Assembly: GCA_002393575.1 (NCBI GenBank)
Contig: DGSN01000047.1
Span: forward strand, 15,496-77,630
DNA: 62,135 nt
Origin: Prevotellaceae bacterium UBA4361
GTDB taxonomy: Bacteria; Bacteroidota; Bacteroidia; Bacteroidales; Bacteroidaceae
Reading direction: 5' to 3'
Below the pieces are notes generated by a model. The model ran no database searches. It had not been told where the DNA came from and was given only the letters and a program-made list of their open reading frames with translations. Below are positions 42,379 to 51,500 of this stretch, piece by piece. The translations under genes and the position numbers were made by a program. Each line of letters starts with the position of its first letter. Positions within the stretch are counted from its first letter, which is position 1.

Positions 42379-43218
42379 TTACTTTTCGTCTTTTGGTTCT
42401 TCAGGTAGCAGATAGTCGCTGGCCTTAGCGGATGAAATAATGCTATGTCCAAGTTTGCTTTCCAATTCGTTGCGGGCTGCTTTTGCCACGCTGCCGCCAT
42501 CTTTGGCAACTTTTTTCTGAGCGTTAAAACCATTGGGGTCGCGCTGCTTGGAAAGTTCCGTAGCCGAGGCTTCAGCCAAGATGTTAAGGGCAATTTCAAG
42601 GTTCGTCATGTTATCACGCAGGTTCTCCTTCTTGAGCCCCTTGAATTGCTTATATTGTTTGGTAGAGAAGCCGCTCCACTCACGGGTGATAATATCAGTG
42701 AGCGAAGCATATTCCAAGCCTTCCTGTACTCCAGTCCGTTTCCATTCGTCGGTAAGTTCTTTTCGTACCTCAATACTTTTGATGCGCTGGTTAATCCATG
42801 CATCGCTATAGCCCAATCGCTTGTAGTCGATGATAGCCTGGTCAATACTCAGTTCCGGGTCTTGCATCTGGTCGACACGCTGGCTCGCTACCTGTGCCAT
42901 CCATTGTTTGAACGGCTCTGCCTTAGGTGAAGGAATGGACTGGATGATACGGAACAGCTGCTCTGTATCAGCCACATCGGTAAGGCGCATACGCCCATCT
43001 TCCGCTCGCATCTTCAACTGGTTACAATTTGTAACCGTTTGATTACCTTCTTTCAGTAGTCTGTGTTTCAATACTTTCCAATAGTTTCGTGGATTGGGGC
43101 TGTCGGTCAACACTGCGCACACATCTACTATGGAGAAATACCACTTCTCTTCTTGGTCATCCCATACGGTACGTACTTTGCGCTCCTCAAATAGTTGTAA
43201 TGCTTGTTTCTTGGTCAT
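42379..43218 (-). CDS. DinD/BRO-family protein of the restriction-like operon
   Basis: A 279-residue protein. The N-terminal about 120 residues form a BRO-N/DinD-type domain (VRTVWDDQEEKWYFSIVDVC, NPRNYWKVLKHRL), then a helical middle (LTDIITREWSGFSTKQYKQF) and a C-terminal GGSVAKAARNELESKLG segment as in DinD-like proteins, many of which sit next to restriction or DNA-damage genes. Molecular role unknown; DinD of E. coli inhibits RecA filaments. Located 19 nt after the helicase gene and 13 nt before the methylase gene. Its N-terminal domain is shared with the Fic protein at the end of the island. Confidence 0.82.
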   Translation of the reverse strand: MTKKQALQLFEERKVRTVWDDQEEKWYFSIVDVCAVLTDSPNPRNYWKVLKHRLLKEGNQTVTNCNQLKMRAEDGRMRLTDVADTEQLFRIIQSIPSPKAEPFKQWMAQVASQRVDQMQDPELSIDQAIIDYKRLGYSDAWINQRIKSIEVRKELTDEWKRTGVQEGLEYASLTDIITREWSGFSTKQYKQFKGLKKENLRDNMTNLEIALNILAEASATELSKQRDPNGFNAQKKVAKDGGSVAKAARNELESKLGHSIISSAKASDYLLPEEPKDEK

Positions 43219-43237
43219 ATTGCGGGTAGCTTTTGTT

Positions 43238-46200
43238 CTAAATAAATGTTTCTGAAATAATGATTTGTGGGTCGCTCACTTTAGGGACAGCCTTTTCTTG
43301 CATCTCATTACTCATCGTCTGGTACTCATCAATAAGTTCGGCCAAAGTTTGCTTTAATTTGGCTTCGTCTGCCTTGATTTGCACTTTATCACCCTTGTAG
43401 GGCTTGGAGATATCGCGAAGTCGACGCGGCAACTGAGTGTATATACCTTTGTTAATATAGTCGGTGAGAATATGACATTGCACCTTTGTTGTATTGTCTG
43501 ATATTGTCTGCGTGATTCTGCGCAAGAAGTTAAGTGCTGTCTTCGAGATATTGTCGAGATCAGTACGATTGATAGAAGCATCGTCTGCCGCCTCTACATA
43601 TTCCTTCGTGTATTTATCCAAAGCACGATTCACGTGGTCGTAATTTTTGCTATCAGATAGGAACGGAGCGGCTTGTTCATCAGGCTTAGCCTTCAGATAC
43701 TTGATGGCCTCTAAGAAATCGATAGGCTTTACTGTCTTATCGGTGGCCAGATAGAACTCTGTCTTCACGTCGGACGATACATAGACAATCGACTTGTCCG
43801 TATGTCGGCCTGTGTTGCGGGCTACACGGCTCTTTAGAGGCAACTGTTTCACTTTGTCGTAGAGTTCGCGGTCGTTATGATAAACCTCACGTAGCTCACG
43901 AATCAAAGCCAGTTTCTCGTCCATCGAGTCCTTCACATTGCTGTCGAACATCTTGAACTGCTTGACGATTTCTTCTTTGGAATAGATCTGTACATCCTCA
44001 CCAAAGGCAGAATGGAATCCTTGCAATTTTACAAGGGCATTTTCGTAGAGTTTGATTTGCTCATTGCCCTGTGGTGAGGGATAGAACATATAATTATAAA
44101 TGTATTCGGCCACAGAACCGATACGGTTGACACGACCTATGCGCTGCATCAGCCGTGAGGCATTCCAAGGGGAGTCGTAGTTGACAATAATGTGGGAACG
44201 ATGCAGGTTGACACCTTCCGCCAAAACATCAGATGTAAGAATGATGTTGTACTGGTCTTTCTGCTCCTTGCTGTTGGCATCAAAGTTTTCTTTGATAATG
44301 GATGCTTTCTTGTCGCGGTTGTCGGCAGTAATCGTCAATACGTCTGTTCTGCCTAATTCGTTCTCTAATCTGCCTTTCAGATAGTTCAGCGTGTCAACAC
44401 TTTCGGAGAATACAACCAGTTTGCCTGAGACATTGCGTTTGTCGAAGAACTCATGCTCCAGTCTGTCACGGAAGAGGTCGAACTTTTGGTCGTCATGCTC
44501 TTTCTGCCAATCAGCATTGAGTGCTTCCAATACCTCTTTGTCATGGCGGAGCATTTCAATGAAATCTGGCTCGAAATCGTCGGACTTATACAATATGTCG
44601 CTTTCCTGATACCCTTTTTTCATGGCCAGTTCGATAATTTGGTCAAGTTCCACACCTTTCGCCTGTAGCTCCTTCACATTCAGTTCGGGAGCTATAATCA
44701 CCTTATTTTCAGAAAACATCTTCAGCATGTCATTCGTGATGCGAAGCAAGGTCGCCAGCGAATGTTTGAAAGCATGGAAACTGCTTTCCAGTCGCTTTAC
44801 CATGTGAACACGATAGATGCCCGCCAACGTCTGACCTACATGGACTGCATTACGATATTTAGCCTGATACTCTGGCTTCAGGAATTCTACTGCACGATAA
44901 CGGGCATAATGCAGATGAGGATTAAACTTGTCGTCAGACAGAACATTCAGTGTATAAAAGAAACGCCTGCTGGTATCAGCATCCATCTTATATTCCAAAG
45001 AAATAGGAGGCTGTGGCTTGGGGAAGATGATGCCCTGTGCCCGTAAATCTTTCTTATATTCAGGGTCGTTCTCGATGTTGTGACGTGTACGGCGAACAGT
45101 CACCTTATCAATGACTCTCTCACGAATGGTTTCATAGATCTTGTCAACATCTGCTGTCACATCTCGCGTTTCGCGCTCCTTCATCAAGATTCTGTAAGCC
45201 TTGATGTATTCTGCAAAGAACCCTTTCAGATTGGGAATGCCATCAATAGTGCAATTCTGACTGTCCTGAAACAACAAGAGCAGATTAAGTAGGTCGTCAG
45301 GACGGTTGTTCAATGGCGTAGCAGAAAGCAACATCACCTTCTTACGCTGATTCTTCAACAAGCTTGCATTGACACACTCTGCCTTGCATATTTTTTGCAG
45401 TTCATCGTATTTACCTGCCCCATCATTACGGAACCCATGTGCTTCATCAACGATAATCAAATCGAACTCTTCTTTTGCCTTGTACTGTTCTTTTCCTTCT
45501 AACACACTTGACAGTTTACCATTGGTAATAAATTGCGCTTTGCGGTATATTCCAAACAATTTAAAGGTATTTTCCCAGTTTTCTCGCAAAGCAGGAGGAA
45601 ATACCACCAGAATGCTGGTACTCTTGCCATTTGCCTCAATGAACCGCTTGGCTATCATAGTGGCAATCATTGTTTTGCCAAGACCCACCACATCTGCAAG
45701 GAACAGACCATTATGGCGCATGAGCATTTGGAAACCTTGAATCACGGCATCCGTCTGGTATTTCAGTTCCATCACACCAGAAGGGAGTTGGACAGAAAAA
45801 TCATCCTCTATCTGATCGCCAAAAGTATCAATGAGCACCTTCAAGTAGATTTCGTAAGGAGTAGGTTGATAGCCTAAGTAGGTCTTTTGCTTGATACTTT
45901 CAACATCATCTATCGTCAGGGTTACGGCTTCATTCCACAATTTCTTAAACTCTGAATGACAATAGTCCACATCATCGAAGTCCCTAAGAGCTACATTCAG
46001 TTCATATCGAGGGGACTGCGAAGTGCCAAGTCCTGAATCAGAGATATTAGAAGATCCCATAATCACCCATCCATCACTATTATCATTATGATTTTGCGGT
46101 AGGCAGAGATAGAACTTGGCGTGGAGGTTCTTAGTTGCATGAATCTTCATCTGGAGTCTGCCGTCAACCAAGTCCTGGCACATTTGCAAGATGCCCTCTT

Positions 46201-46516
46201 CAATTTCTGGTGCATAGCGGGCGTTGATAATATCCTGACGGAACTCTTCATCATAGACCATCTTAGCCTTTTCCTCATTCTCTAACATCAACATGGCCTT
46301 ATTGTGACGACGGAAGATGTCATCGATATTGATGCCAACTAATATCTTAATTTCCTCGACATCATTCAGTTCCTTGCGTAATTTGAAATAGCCAGAAGAG
46401 CGGAAGAAACCAACGACTGCAAGGAATCGGTCAAAATTGGCCATGTTGCATGCAATACCTTTGAGCTTGTCAAAAAGCGTATTGCCAGAATCGTTATTGA
46501 AAAATTTACTACTCAT
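43238..46516 (-). CDS. PLD nuclease-SNF2 helicase fusion
   Basis: A 1092-residue protein. Residues about 30-200 form a phospholipase D-type nuclease domain with one HxK motif (HAKFYL, His132/Lys134) and GSSN (154-157). Residues about 255-830 are a SNF2/DEAD-type helicase: GLGKT (278-282), DEAH (357-360), LLSATPLNN (396-404) and motif VI QRIGRVNRIG. The C-terminal 250 residues are helical and unrecognised. PLD plus helicase proteins occur as restriction partners (for example R.NgoAVII-type systems), where the helicase moves on DNA and PLD dimers cut. Its start overlaps the regulator gene by 8 nt, so the operon begins with the regulator and continues here. Confidence 0.9.
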   Translation of the reverse strand: MSSKFFNNDSGNTLFDKLKGIACNMANFDRFLAVVGFFRSSGYFKLRKELNDVEEIKILVGINIDDIFRRHNKAMLMLENEEKAKMVYDEEFRQDIINARYAPEIEEGILQMCQDLVDGRLQMKIHATKNLHAKFYLCLPQNHNDNSDGWVIMGSSNISDSGLGTSQSPRYELNVALRDFDDVDYCHSEFKKLWNEAVTLTIDDVESIKQKTYLGYQPTPYEIYLKVLIDTFGDQIEDDFSVQLPSGVMELKYQTDAVIQGFQMLMRHNGLFLADVVGLGKTMIATMIAKRFIEANGKSTSILVVFPPALRENWENTFKLFGIYRKAQFITNGKLSSVLEGKEQYKAKEEFDLIIVDEAHGFRNDGAGKYDELQKICKAECVNASLLKNQRKKVMLLSATPLNNRPDDLLNLLLLFQDSQNCTIDGIPNLKGFFAEYIKAYRILMKERETRDVTADVDKIYETIRERVIDKVTVRRTRHNIENDPEYKKDLRAQGIIFPKPQPPISLEYKMDADTSRRFFYTLNVLSDDKFNPHLHYARYRAVEFLKPEYQAKYRNAVHVGQTLAGIYRVHMVKRLESSFHAFKHSLATLLRITNDMLKMFSENKVIIAPELNVKELQAKGVELDQIIELAMKKGYQESDILYKSDDFEPDFIEMLRHDKEVLEALNADWQKEHDDQKFDLFRDRLEHEFFDKRNVSGKLVVFSESVDTLNYLKGRLENELGRTDVLTITADNRDKKASIIKENFDANSKEQKDQYNIILTSDVLAEGVNLHRSHIIVNYDSPWNASRLMQRIGRVNRIGSVAEYIYNYMFYPSPQGNEQIKLYENALVKLQGFHSAFGEDVQIYSKEEIVKQFKMFDSNVKDSMDEKLALIRELREVYHNDRELYDKVKQLPLKSRVARNTGRHTDKSIVYVSSDVKTEFYLATDKTVKPIDFLEAIKYLKAKPDEQAAPFLSDSKNYDHVNRALDKYTKEYVEAADDASINRTDLDNISKTALNFLRRITQTISDNTTKVQCHILTDYINKGIYTQLPRRLRDISKPYKGDKVQIKADEAKLKQTLAELIDEYQTMSNEMQEKAVPKVSDPQIIISETFI

Positions 46517-46742
46517 TGTTTTCTTCTTGATTCGGATTTATTAATGACCTGACATCTACCATTAACAATCTTGCAATTTCGTTTAATTGCGCAATGGAGG
46601 GTTGAGTCTTATTTTGGCACCATCTGGATATGGTATGTTCAGTTTTTCCCAACTGCTCTGCCAGCCATCGGCTGGTCTTTCCTTTTTCTACGAGGACTAC
46701 CTTCAAGCGGTTTAATGCCTCCATTTTTTCATTATTTGCCAT
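46509..46742 (-). CDS. Xre-family regulator of the restriction-like operon
   Basis: A 77-residue single-domain helix-turn-helix protein (WLAEQLGKTEHTISRWCQNK is the recognition unit, about 26-45). The ATG at 46742 follows a -7 box at 46763-46771 by 20 nt. It overlaps the helicase start by 8 nt. In restriction-modification operons such C-proteins time expression of nuclease and methylase. Its operator should lie in the divergent promoter region 46743-46860. Confidence 0.85.
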   Translation of the reverse strand: MANNEKMEALNRLKVVLVEKGKTSRWLAEQLGKTEHTISRWCQNKTQPSIAQLNEIARLLMVDVRSLINPNQEENNE

Positions 46743-46762
46743 ATAATGTTTAGTATTTGAGC

Positions 46763-46771
46763 GCAAATATA
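46763..46771 (-). promoter_or_regulatory. -7 box TATATTTGC (restriction-like operon, minus strand)
   Basis: Consensus -7 box, 20 nt from the Xre gene start. Likely the single promoter for the regulator, helicase, DinD/BRO, methylase and HEPN genes. Confidence 0.65.
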
Positions 46772-46848
46772 CACAAAAGTTCTAATTTCACGTGATAAAT
46801 AAAGAAAAAAATCTCTGAAATTTTTAGCTTTATGTCAGTCTTTTTTCA

Positions 46849-46857
46849 TAACTTTGC
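46849..46857 (+). promoter_or_regulatory. -7 box TAACTTTGC (Tat reductase gene)
   Basis: Consensus -7 box 48 nt upstream of the ATG at 46905, divergent from the restriction-like operon. Confidence 0.65.
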
Positions 46858-46904
46858 CACAAAAGAAATTCATTGATACCCTAACTCTTTAGCACCTGTT
46901 TGAT

Positions 46905-48269
46905 ATGAAAGACTCAAAGAACCTCTCCAGGCGCGCATTCCTGAAACGTGCGGGCGCAGCCACCGCCACGGCTTTGTTCTACAGCTTGTCGCCCATCAAC
47001 ATCCTGGCTGATGACGACGACAAGAAGAACAGAAAGGACGAGCCAGTCCATTCCGACATGACGTACAGAATCAATCGCCATACGCACGACAAGGTGTCAA
47101 TTCTGGGCTATGGCATGATGCGACTGCCTTATAAGAACCGACAGATTGACCAAGAAATGGTGAATCAGGAAGTGGCATACGCCATTGAGCACGGCGTGAA
47201 CTATTTCGACACGTCGCCCCACTACTGCAACAGCCAGTCGGAGGCATCCCTCGGACAGGCGCTGAAGGGCTTTCCTCGCGACAAGTTCATGGTGGCAACC
47301 AAACTCTCCAACTTCGGACAGGAAGAATGGTCGGCAGAAGCATCGAAGAAGATGTATTACAATTCGTTCAAGAACTTGGGCGTGGATGTCATCGACTACT
47401 ATCTGCTGCACGGCATCGGCATGGGTGGTATGAAGTCGCTCAATGGGCGATTCATCGACAACGGTATGCTCGACTTCCTCCTTGAGGAACGAAAGGCGGG
47501 ACGCATCCGCAACCTGGGCTTCTCGTATCATGGCGAAGTGGAGGTGTTCGACTATCTGCTGTCCATCAACGACAAGTGTCATTGGGACTTCGTGCAGATT
47601 GAAATGAACTACGTGGATTGGGAACATGCACACGACTTGAACAAGCGCAACACAGATGCCATCTACCTGAATGGCGAATTGGAGAAGCGCGGCATCCAGG
47701 CGGTCATCATGGAACCGCTGCTCGGTGGTCGGTTGGCACGTCTGCCTGAGAACCTTGTGAAGAAACTGAAGGCGAAACGTCCTGACGACAGTGTGGCTTC
47801 GTGGGCTTTCCGATGGGTAGGCACTCAGCCGAACACGCTGACGGCTCTCAGCGGAATGACGACGATGGAGGTACTGAAGGAAAACGTGAAGACGTTCTCA
47901 CCACTCGACCCCGTGACGAAGGACGAGGAGGAACTGCTGATGGAGGTGGCTGCCATCTATGCGGGCTACCACACCATCCCTTGCACCGCCTGCAAATACT
48001 GTATGCCTTGCCCTTACGGTGTAGATATTCCTGGCAACTTCGCCTTCTACAATCAAGGCGTAACCGACGGCACACTTCCTCCACTCGACCGCTCGGCTGA
48101 GGACTACAAGGAAAAGACTGCTGCTTTCATTGATGCGTACAAGAAGGCGATTCCTGCCGACGCATGGGCAACGAAATGTATGGACTGCCGCGAATGTCTG
48201 TCGAAATGTCCTCAGCACATCCGCATCCCTAACCAGATGGAGCGACTGATGGACATGCTGGAAGCGTGA
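46905..48269 (+). CDS. Tat-exported aldo/keto reductase with two 4Fe-4S sites
   Basis: A 454-residue protein. Twin-arginine signal LSRRAFLKRAG at residues 8-18, an aldo/keto reductase barrel (about 60-330: FDTSPHY, ATKLSN, YLLHGIG give Asp, Tyr, Lys and His), then a C-terminal ferredoxin-like region with two cysteine clusters, CTACKYCMPCP and CMDCRECLSKCP. This is the widespread AKR-ferredoxin fusion of Bacteroidales and clostridia. The Fe-S clusters suggest electrons come from a ferredoxin-like donor rather than NADPH. Substrate unknown; it would act outside the cytoplasm. Confidence 0.9.
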   Translation: MKDSKNLSRRAFLKRAGAATATALFYSLSPINILADDDDKKNRKDEPVHSDMTYRINRHTHDKVSILGYGMMRLPYKNRQIDQEMVNQEVAYAIEHGVNYFDTSPHYCNSQSEASLGQALKGFPRDKFMVATKLSNFGQEEWSAEASKKMYYNSFKNLGVDVIDYYLLHGIGMGGMKSLNGRFIDNGMLDFLLEERKAGRIRNLGFSYHGEVEVFDYLLSINDKCHWDFVQIEMNYVDWEHAHDLNKRNTDAIYLNGELEKRGIQAVIMEPLLGGRLARLPENLVKKLKAKRPDDSVASWAFRWVGTQPNTLTALSGMTTMEVLKENVKTFSPLDPVTKDEEELLMEVAAIYAGYHTIPCTACKYCMPCPYGVDIPGNFAFYNQGVTDGTLPPLDRSAEDYKEKTAAFIDAYKKAIPADAWATKCMDCRECLSKCPQHIRIPNQMERLMDMLEA

Positions 48270-48278
48270 GAGGAAAGG

Positions 48279-48435
48279 AAATGTAGAATGAAGAATGAAA
48301 AATGAAGAATGAAGAATTTATTTTAGTTTAAGGGCAATAGCTTTTCCATCTGGATGGTAAGCCTATGCCAGTGCCAACGCTAATGCCATTCTTAATTCTT
48401 CATTCTTAATTCTTCATTTTCATCCTACATTCATT
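48279..48435. repeat. GAAGAAT heptamer hairpin
   Basis: GTAGAATGAAGAATGAAAAATG-type array (48282-48318; heptamers GAAGAAT) and an inverse array of ATTCTTA/ATTCTTC heptamers (48392-48431), separated by about 70 nt. It fills much of the gap between the Tat reductase and uxuA. Confidence 0.7.
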
Positions 48436-48464
48436 TTCGTTTATGTTTCATATTTTTTTGCGTA

Positions 48465-48496
48465 TGTATGATTTTGACATTTGAGTGTACGATTTT
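48465..48496 (+). promoter_or_regulatory. Direct-repeat operator TGTATGATTTT/TGTACGATTTT upstream of uxuA
   Basis: Two copies start at 48465 and 48486, exactly 21 bp apart, the second ending 25 bp before the -7 box. The same motif precedes the PL11 and GH2 genes. The arrangement fits an AraC-type DNA-binding domain such as that of the nearby HTCS. Confidence 0.6.
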
Positions 48497-48497
48497 A

Positions 48498-48530
48498 TTT
48501 GTGAGTTCTCACGATTTGGTGTAACTTTGC
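48498..48530 (+). promoter_or_regulatory. uxuA promoter with internal palindrome
   Basis: TTTG at 48498-48501, 20-bp spacer, TAACTTTGC at 48522-48530: a full Bacteroidetes promoter. The spacer contains the inverted repeat GTGAG-N2-CTCAC (48501-48512), a possible repressor site overlapping the promoter. Confidence 0.65.
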
Positions 48531-48581
48531 GGAAAACTTCATCAAAATCATCAATCACAATACTAAAAAAACTGAATTATT

Positions 48582-49814
48582 ATGGAAAGAACTTGGCGAT
48601 GGTTTGGCAAAAAAGATAAGATTACACTTGCCATGCTGAAGCAAATTGGTGTTGAAGGCATTGTAACTGCACTGCACGATGTTCCGCTTGGACAAGTGTG
48701 GACACGCGAAGCCATCCACGATCTGAAATCATACATCGAAAGCTATGGAATGCGATGGAGCGTGGTGGAAAGTCTGCCCGTTGTGGAAACCATCAAATAC
48801 GGTGGTCCCGACCGCGACGAACAAATAGAAGTATATAAGGAGAGTCTGCGCAACCTCTCGGCAGAGGGCATCCACTGCATCTGCTACAACTTCATGCCTG
48901 TGCTCGACTGGGCACGTACCGACTTGAGCCACGAGAATCCTAACGGTTCTACCAACCTCTATTTCAATTATGCAGAGTTCTGCTACTTCGACATCTACAT
49001 CCTCCAGCGCGAAGGTGCACGCGAGGAATGGGCAAAGTTCCAGTTCCCAGAGGGTGTGGGCGAAGGCAGAAACGTGCTGGCTGAAGCCGACGAACTGGCT
49101 AAGACCATGACACCTGAGAAAGACCACGCACTGGTGGAAACCATCGTCATCAAGACACAGGGTTTCGTGTCGGGTAACTTCAAGGAAGGCGACAAGGAAC
49201 CAATCGAGAAGTTCCGCAAGTTCCTCAACCTCTATAAAGGCATCGACAAGGCACAGCTCCGTGCCAACATGAAATACTTCCTCGAAGCCATCATGCCTAC
49301 TTGCGAGGAATGCAACATGAACATGTGTGTTCACCCAGACGACCCACCAATCGAAATTCTCGGTTTGCCTCGCATCGTGCGCACCGAGGAAGACATCCAG
49401 TGGTTCCTCGATGCAGTGCCTAACAAGCACAACGGTCTCACCTTCTGCGCTGGTTCACTGAGTGCAGGAGCTTACAACAACGTCGTGGAGATGGCTCGCA
49501 AGTTTGCGCCACGCACACACTTCGTTCACCTCCGTTCCTGCCACATTTTCCCAAACGGCGACTTCACCGAGGCAAGCCATCTGGGTGGACGTGCCGACAT
49601 TGTGGAACTGGCACGCATCTTCGAGAAAGAGAACCCTAAGTTGCCAATGCGTGTGGATCACGGCATGACTATGCTCGACGACGACTCGAAGGGCTACAAT
49701 GCGGGTTATTCCTTCCTCGGACGTATGTTCGCTCTCGGACAGGTGCAGGGCATCCTTGCCACCGTGGACCGTGAACTTGGCATCGAATACAAACAACCTG
49801 GATTCTTCGACTAA
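48582..49814 (+). CDS. uxuA: Mannonate dehydratase
   Basis: A 410-residue UxuA. Recognised by the N-terminal MERTWRWFGKKDKITLAMLK, the segment YNFMPVLDWARTDL and the metal-site region CVHPDDPPIEILGLPRIV, with FVHLRSCH and MRVDHGMTMLDD near the C-terminus. It dehydrates D-mannonate to 2-keto-3-deoxygluconate in uronate breakdown. Start at 48582 fits the promoter at 48498-48530. The next gene follows 20 nt after its stop: uxuA-uxuB is an operon. Confidence 0.96.
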   Translation: MERTWRWFGKKDKITLAMLKQIGVEGIVTALHDVPLGQVWTREAIHDLKSYIESYGMRWSVVESLPVVETIKYGGPDRDEQIEVYKESLRNLSAEGIHCICYNFMPVLDWARTDLSHENPNGSTNLYFNYAEFCYFDIYILQREGAREEWAKFQFPEGVGEGRNVLAEADELAKTMTPEKDHALVETIVIKTQGFVSGNFKEGDKEPIEKFRKFLNLYKGIDKAQLRANMKYFLEAIMPTCEECNMNMCVHPDDPPIEILGLPRIVRTEEDIQWFLDAVPNKHNGLTFCAGSLSAGAYNNVVEMARKFAPRTHFVHLRSCHIFPNGDFTEASHLGGRADIVELARIFEKENPKLPMRVDHGMTMLDDDSKGYNAGYSFLGRMFALGQVQGILATVDRELGIEYKQPGFFD

Positions 49815-49834
49815 AATCTATTAAAACACATACA

Positions 49835-51421
49835 ATGAAACTCAATGATTTAGTATCTGGCAATTACAACGCCAGCGAATGGGAAGCCAAAGGCTATCAA
49901 CTTCCCAAGTTCGACAGAGCTGCCGTAGTGAAGAAAACGCACGACGAACCCACATGGGTACACTTCGGTGGTGGCAACATCTTCCGTGCCTTCCCAGCAG
50001 CCATCCTCAACGATGCACTCAACACAGGCAAGTACGACCGTGGTGTTATCGTGGCAGAAACATTCGACTTTGATGTCATCGACCAAGCATACACTCCTTA
50101 CAACAACCTCTCGCTGCTCGTAAGCCTTCAGTCTTCGGGTACCATCGAGAAGAAAGTCATTGCCTCTGTCACGGAGGCACTGAAAGCCGACTACCAGTTC
50201 AGCGACTGGCAGCGACTTGTGGAGATTTTCCGCAATCCATCGCTGCAAATGATTTCCTTCACCATCACCGAGAAGGGCTACAGCGTGGCTCCAGCCGACT
50301 TGGAACGCGGACTCCAGCCAGTGCTGGCAATGGGTAAGGTGACAGCTCTGCTCTACGAACGCTTCCAGGCAGGACAGTTGCCACTCACCGTACAGAGCAT
50401 GGACAACTGTTCGCACAATGGCGACAAGGTGAAAGCAGGTGTGTTTGCCTATGCAGAACGCTGGGTGAAGGACGGACTCGTTCCTGCCACCTTCCTCGAC
50501 TATCTGAAGGATGAGACGAAGATTACTTTCCCTTGGTCCATGATCGACAAGATTACGCCACGTCCACACGTGAAAGTGAAGGAAATGCTGGCTGAAGATG
50601 GCTTCGAGGACAACAACTACATCGAGACCGAAAAGCACACCTTCACCGCTCCTTTCGTCAACGCAGAGGAAGTGCAGTATCTCGTCATCGAGGACAACTA
50701 CACGAATGGTCGTCCCCCACTCGACCTCGGCGGTGCGCTCTACACCACTCGCAAGACCGTGGATGAAGTGGAAACGATGAAGGTGACAACTTGTTTGAAT
50801 CCACTCCACACAGCCATGTCCATTTACGGCTGCCTGCTGGGTTACACCTTGATTTCGGCAGAAATGGCAGACGAGGACATCCGCGCATTCATTCAGAAGA
50901 TTGGCTACATCGAAGCCATGCCAGTTGTCACCGACCCTGGTGTGCTCAACCCTTACGAATTCATCGGCGCAGTCATCAACCGCCGTCTGCCAAACCCATT
51001 CATGCCTGACGCTCCTCAGCGCATCGCTATGGACACATCGCAGAAACTGCCTATCCGTTTCGGTGAGACCATCAAGAAGTACCTCGCTCGTGGACTCGAC
51101 AAGAGCAACCTCGTGCTGATTCCGCTCACACTCGCTGGCTATGCGCGCTATCTGAAAGGCATCAAGGACAACGGTGAAGCTTTCGAACCATCACCAGACC
51201 CACTGCTCGAAGAACTGCAAGCCATCGTCGCTCCGTTGGAAGTTGGCAACCCCGACCAGGACTACAGCTGCCTCCGCCAACTGTATAGTCGCAAGGACAT
51301 CTTCGCTGTTGACCTCTACGAAGCAGGATTGGGCGAACAGATTGAAGGCATGGTCAAGGAACTCTATGCTGATTTCGGTGCTGTACGCAGAACGCTCCAC
51401 AAGTATGTTGTAGCACGATAA
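49835..51421 (+). CDS. uxuB: Fructuronate reductase (mannitol dehydrogenase family)
   Basis: A 528-residue polyol-specific long-chain dehydrogenase. An N-terminal Rossmann part contains VHFGGGNIFRAF (about 41-52); the catalytic region is KVTTCLNPLHTAMSIYG (Lys-x5-Asn-x2-His). Adjacent to uxuA with a 20-nt spacer, so the substrate is best read as D-fructuronate/D-mannonate rather than mannitol. Together with UxuA it converts fructuronate to 2-keto-3-deoxygluconate. UxuC and the KDG kinase and aldolase are not in the window. A heptamer array follows the stop. Confidence 0.9.
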   Translation: MKLNDLVSGNYNASEWEAKGYQLPKFDRAAVVKKTHDEPTWVHFGGGNIFRAFPAAILNDALNTGKYDRGVIVAETFDFDVIDQAYTPYNNLSLLVSLQSSGTIEKKVIASVTEALKADYQFSDWQRLVEIFRNPSLQMISFTITEKGYSVAPADLERGLQPVLAMGKVTALLYERFQAGQLPLTVQSMDNCSHNGDKVKAGVFAYAERWVKDGLVPATFLDYLKDETKITFPWSMIDKITPRPHVKVKEMLAEDGFEDNNYIETEKHTFTAPFVNAEEVQYLVIEDNYTNGRPPLDLGGALYTTRKTVDEVETMKVTTCLNPLHTAMSIYGCLLGYTLISAEMADEDIRAFIQKIGYIEAMPVVTDPGVLNPYEFIGAVINRRLPNPFMPDAPQRIAMDTSQKLPIRFGETIKKYLARGLDKSNLVLIPLTLAGYARYLKGIKDNGEAFEPSPDPLLEELQAIVAPLEVGNPDQDYSCLRQLYSRKDIFAVDLYEAGLGEQIEGMVKELYADFGAVRRTLHKYVVAR

Positions 51422-51500
51422 ATGAAGAATGAAGAATGTAGAATGAAGAATTTTACGTTTCTCATAGGGGGGCATTTTTCATTCTTAATTCTTCATTCAA
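51421..51500. repeat. GAAGAAT heptamer hairpin after uxuB
   Basis: GAAGAAT/GTAGAAT heptamers begin at the uxuB stop codon and are matched by inverse heptamers at 51476-51498. Confidence 0.7.

Noticed and set aside
36767..46771. Labelling the island DISARM or BREX
   Set aside because: No DrmB (DUF1998), no BrxL/PglZ and no BrxC-like ATPase are present; helicase and methylase alone are not enough for those names.
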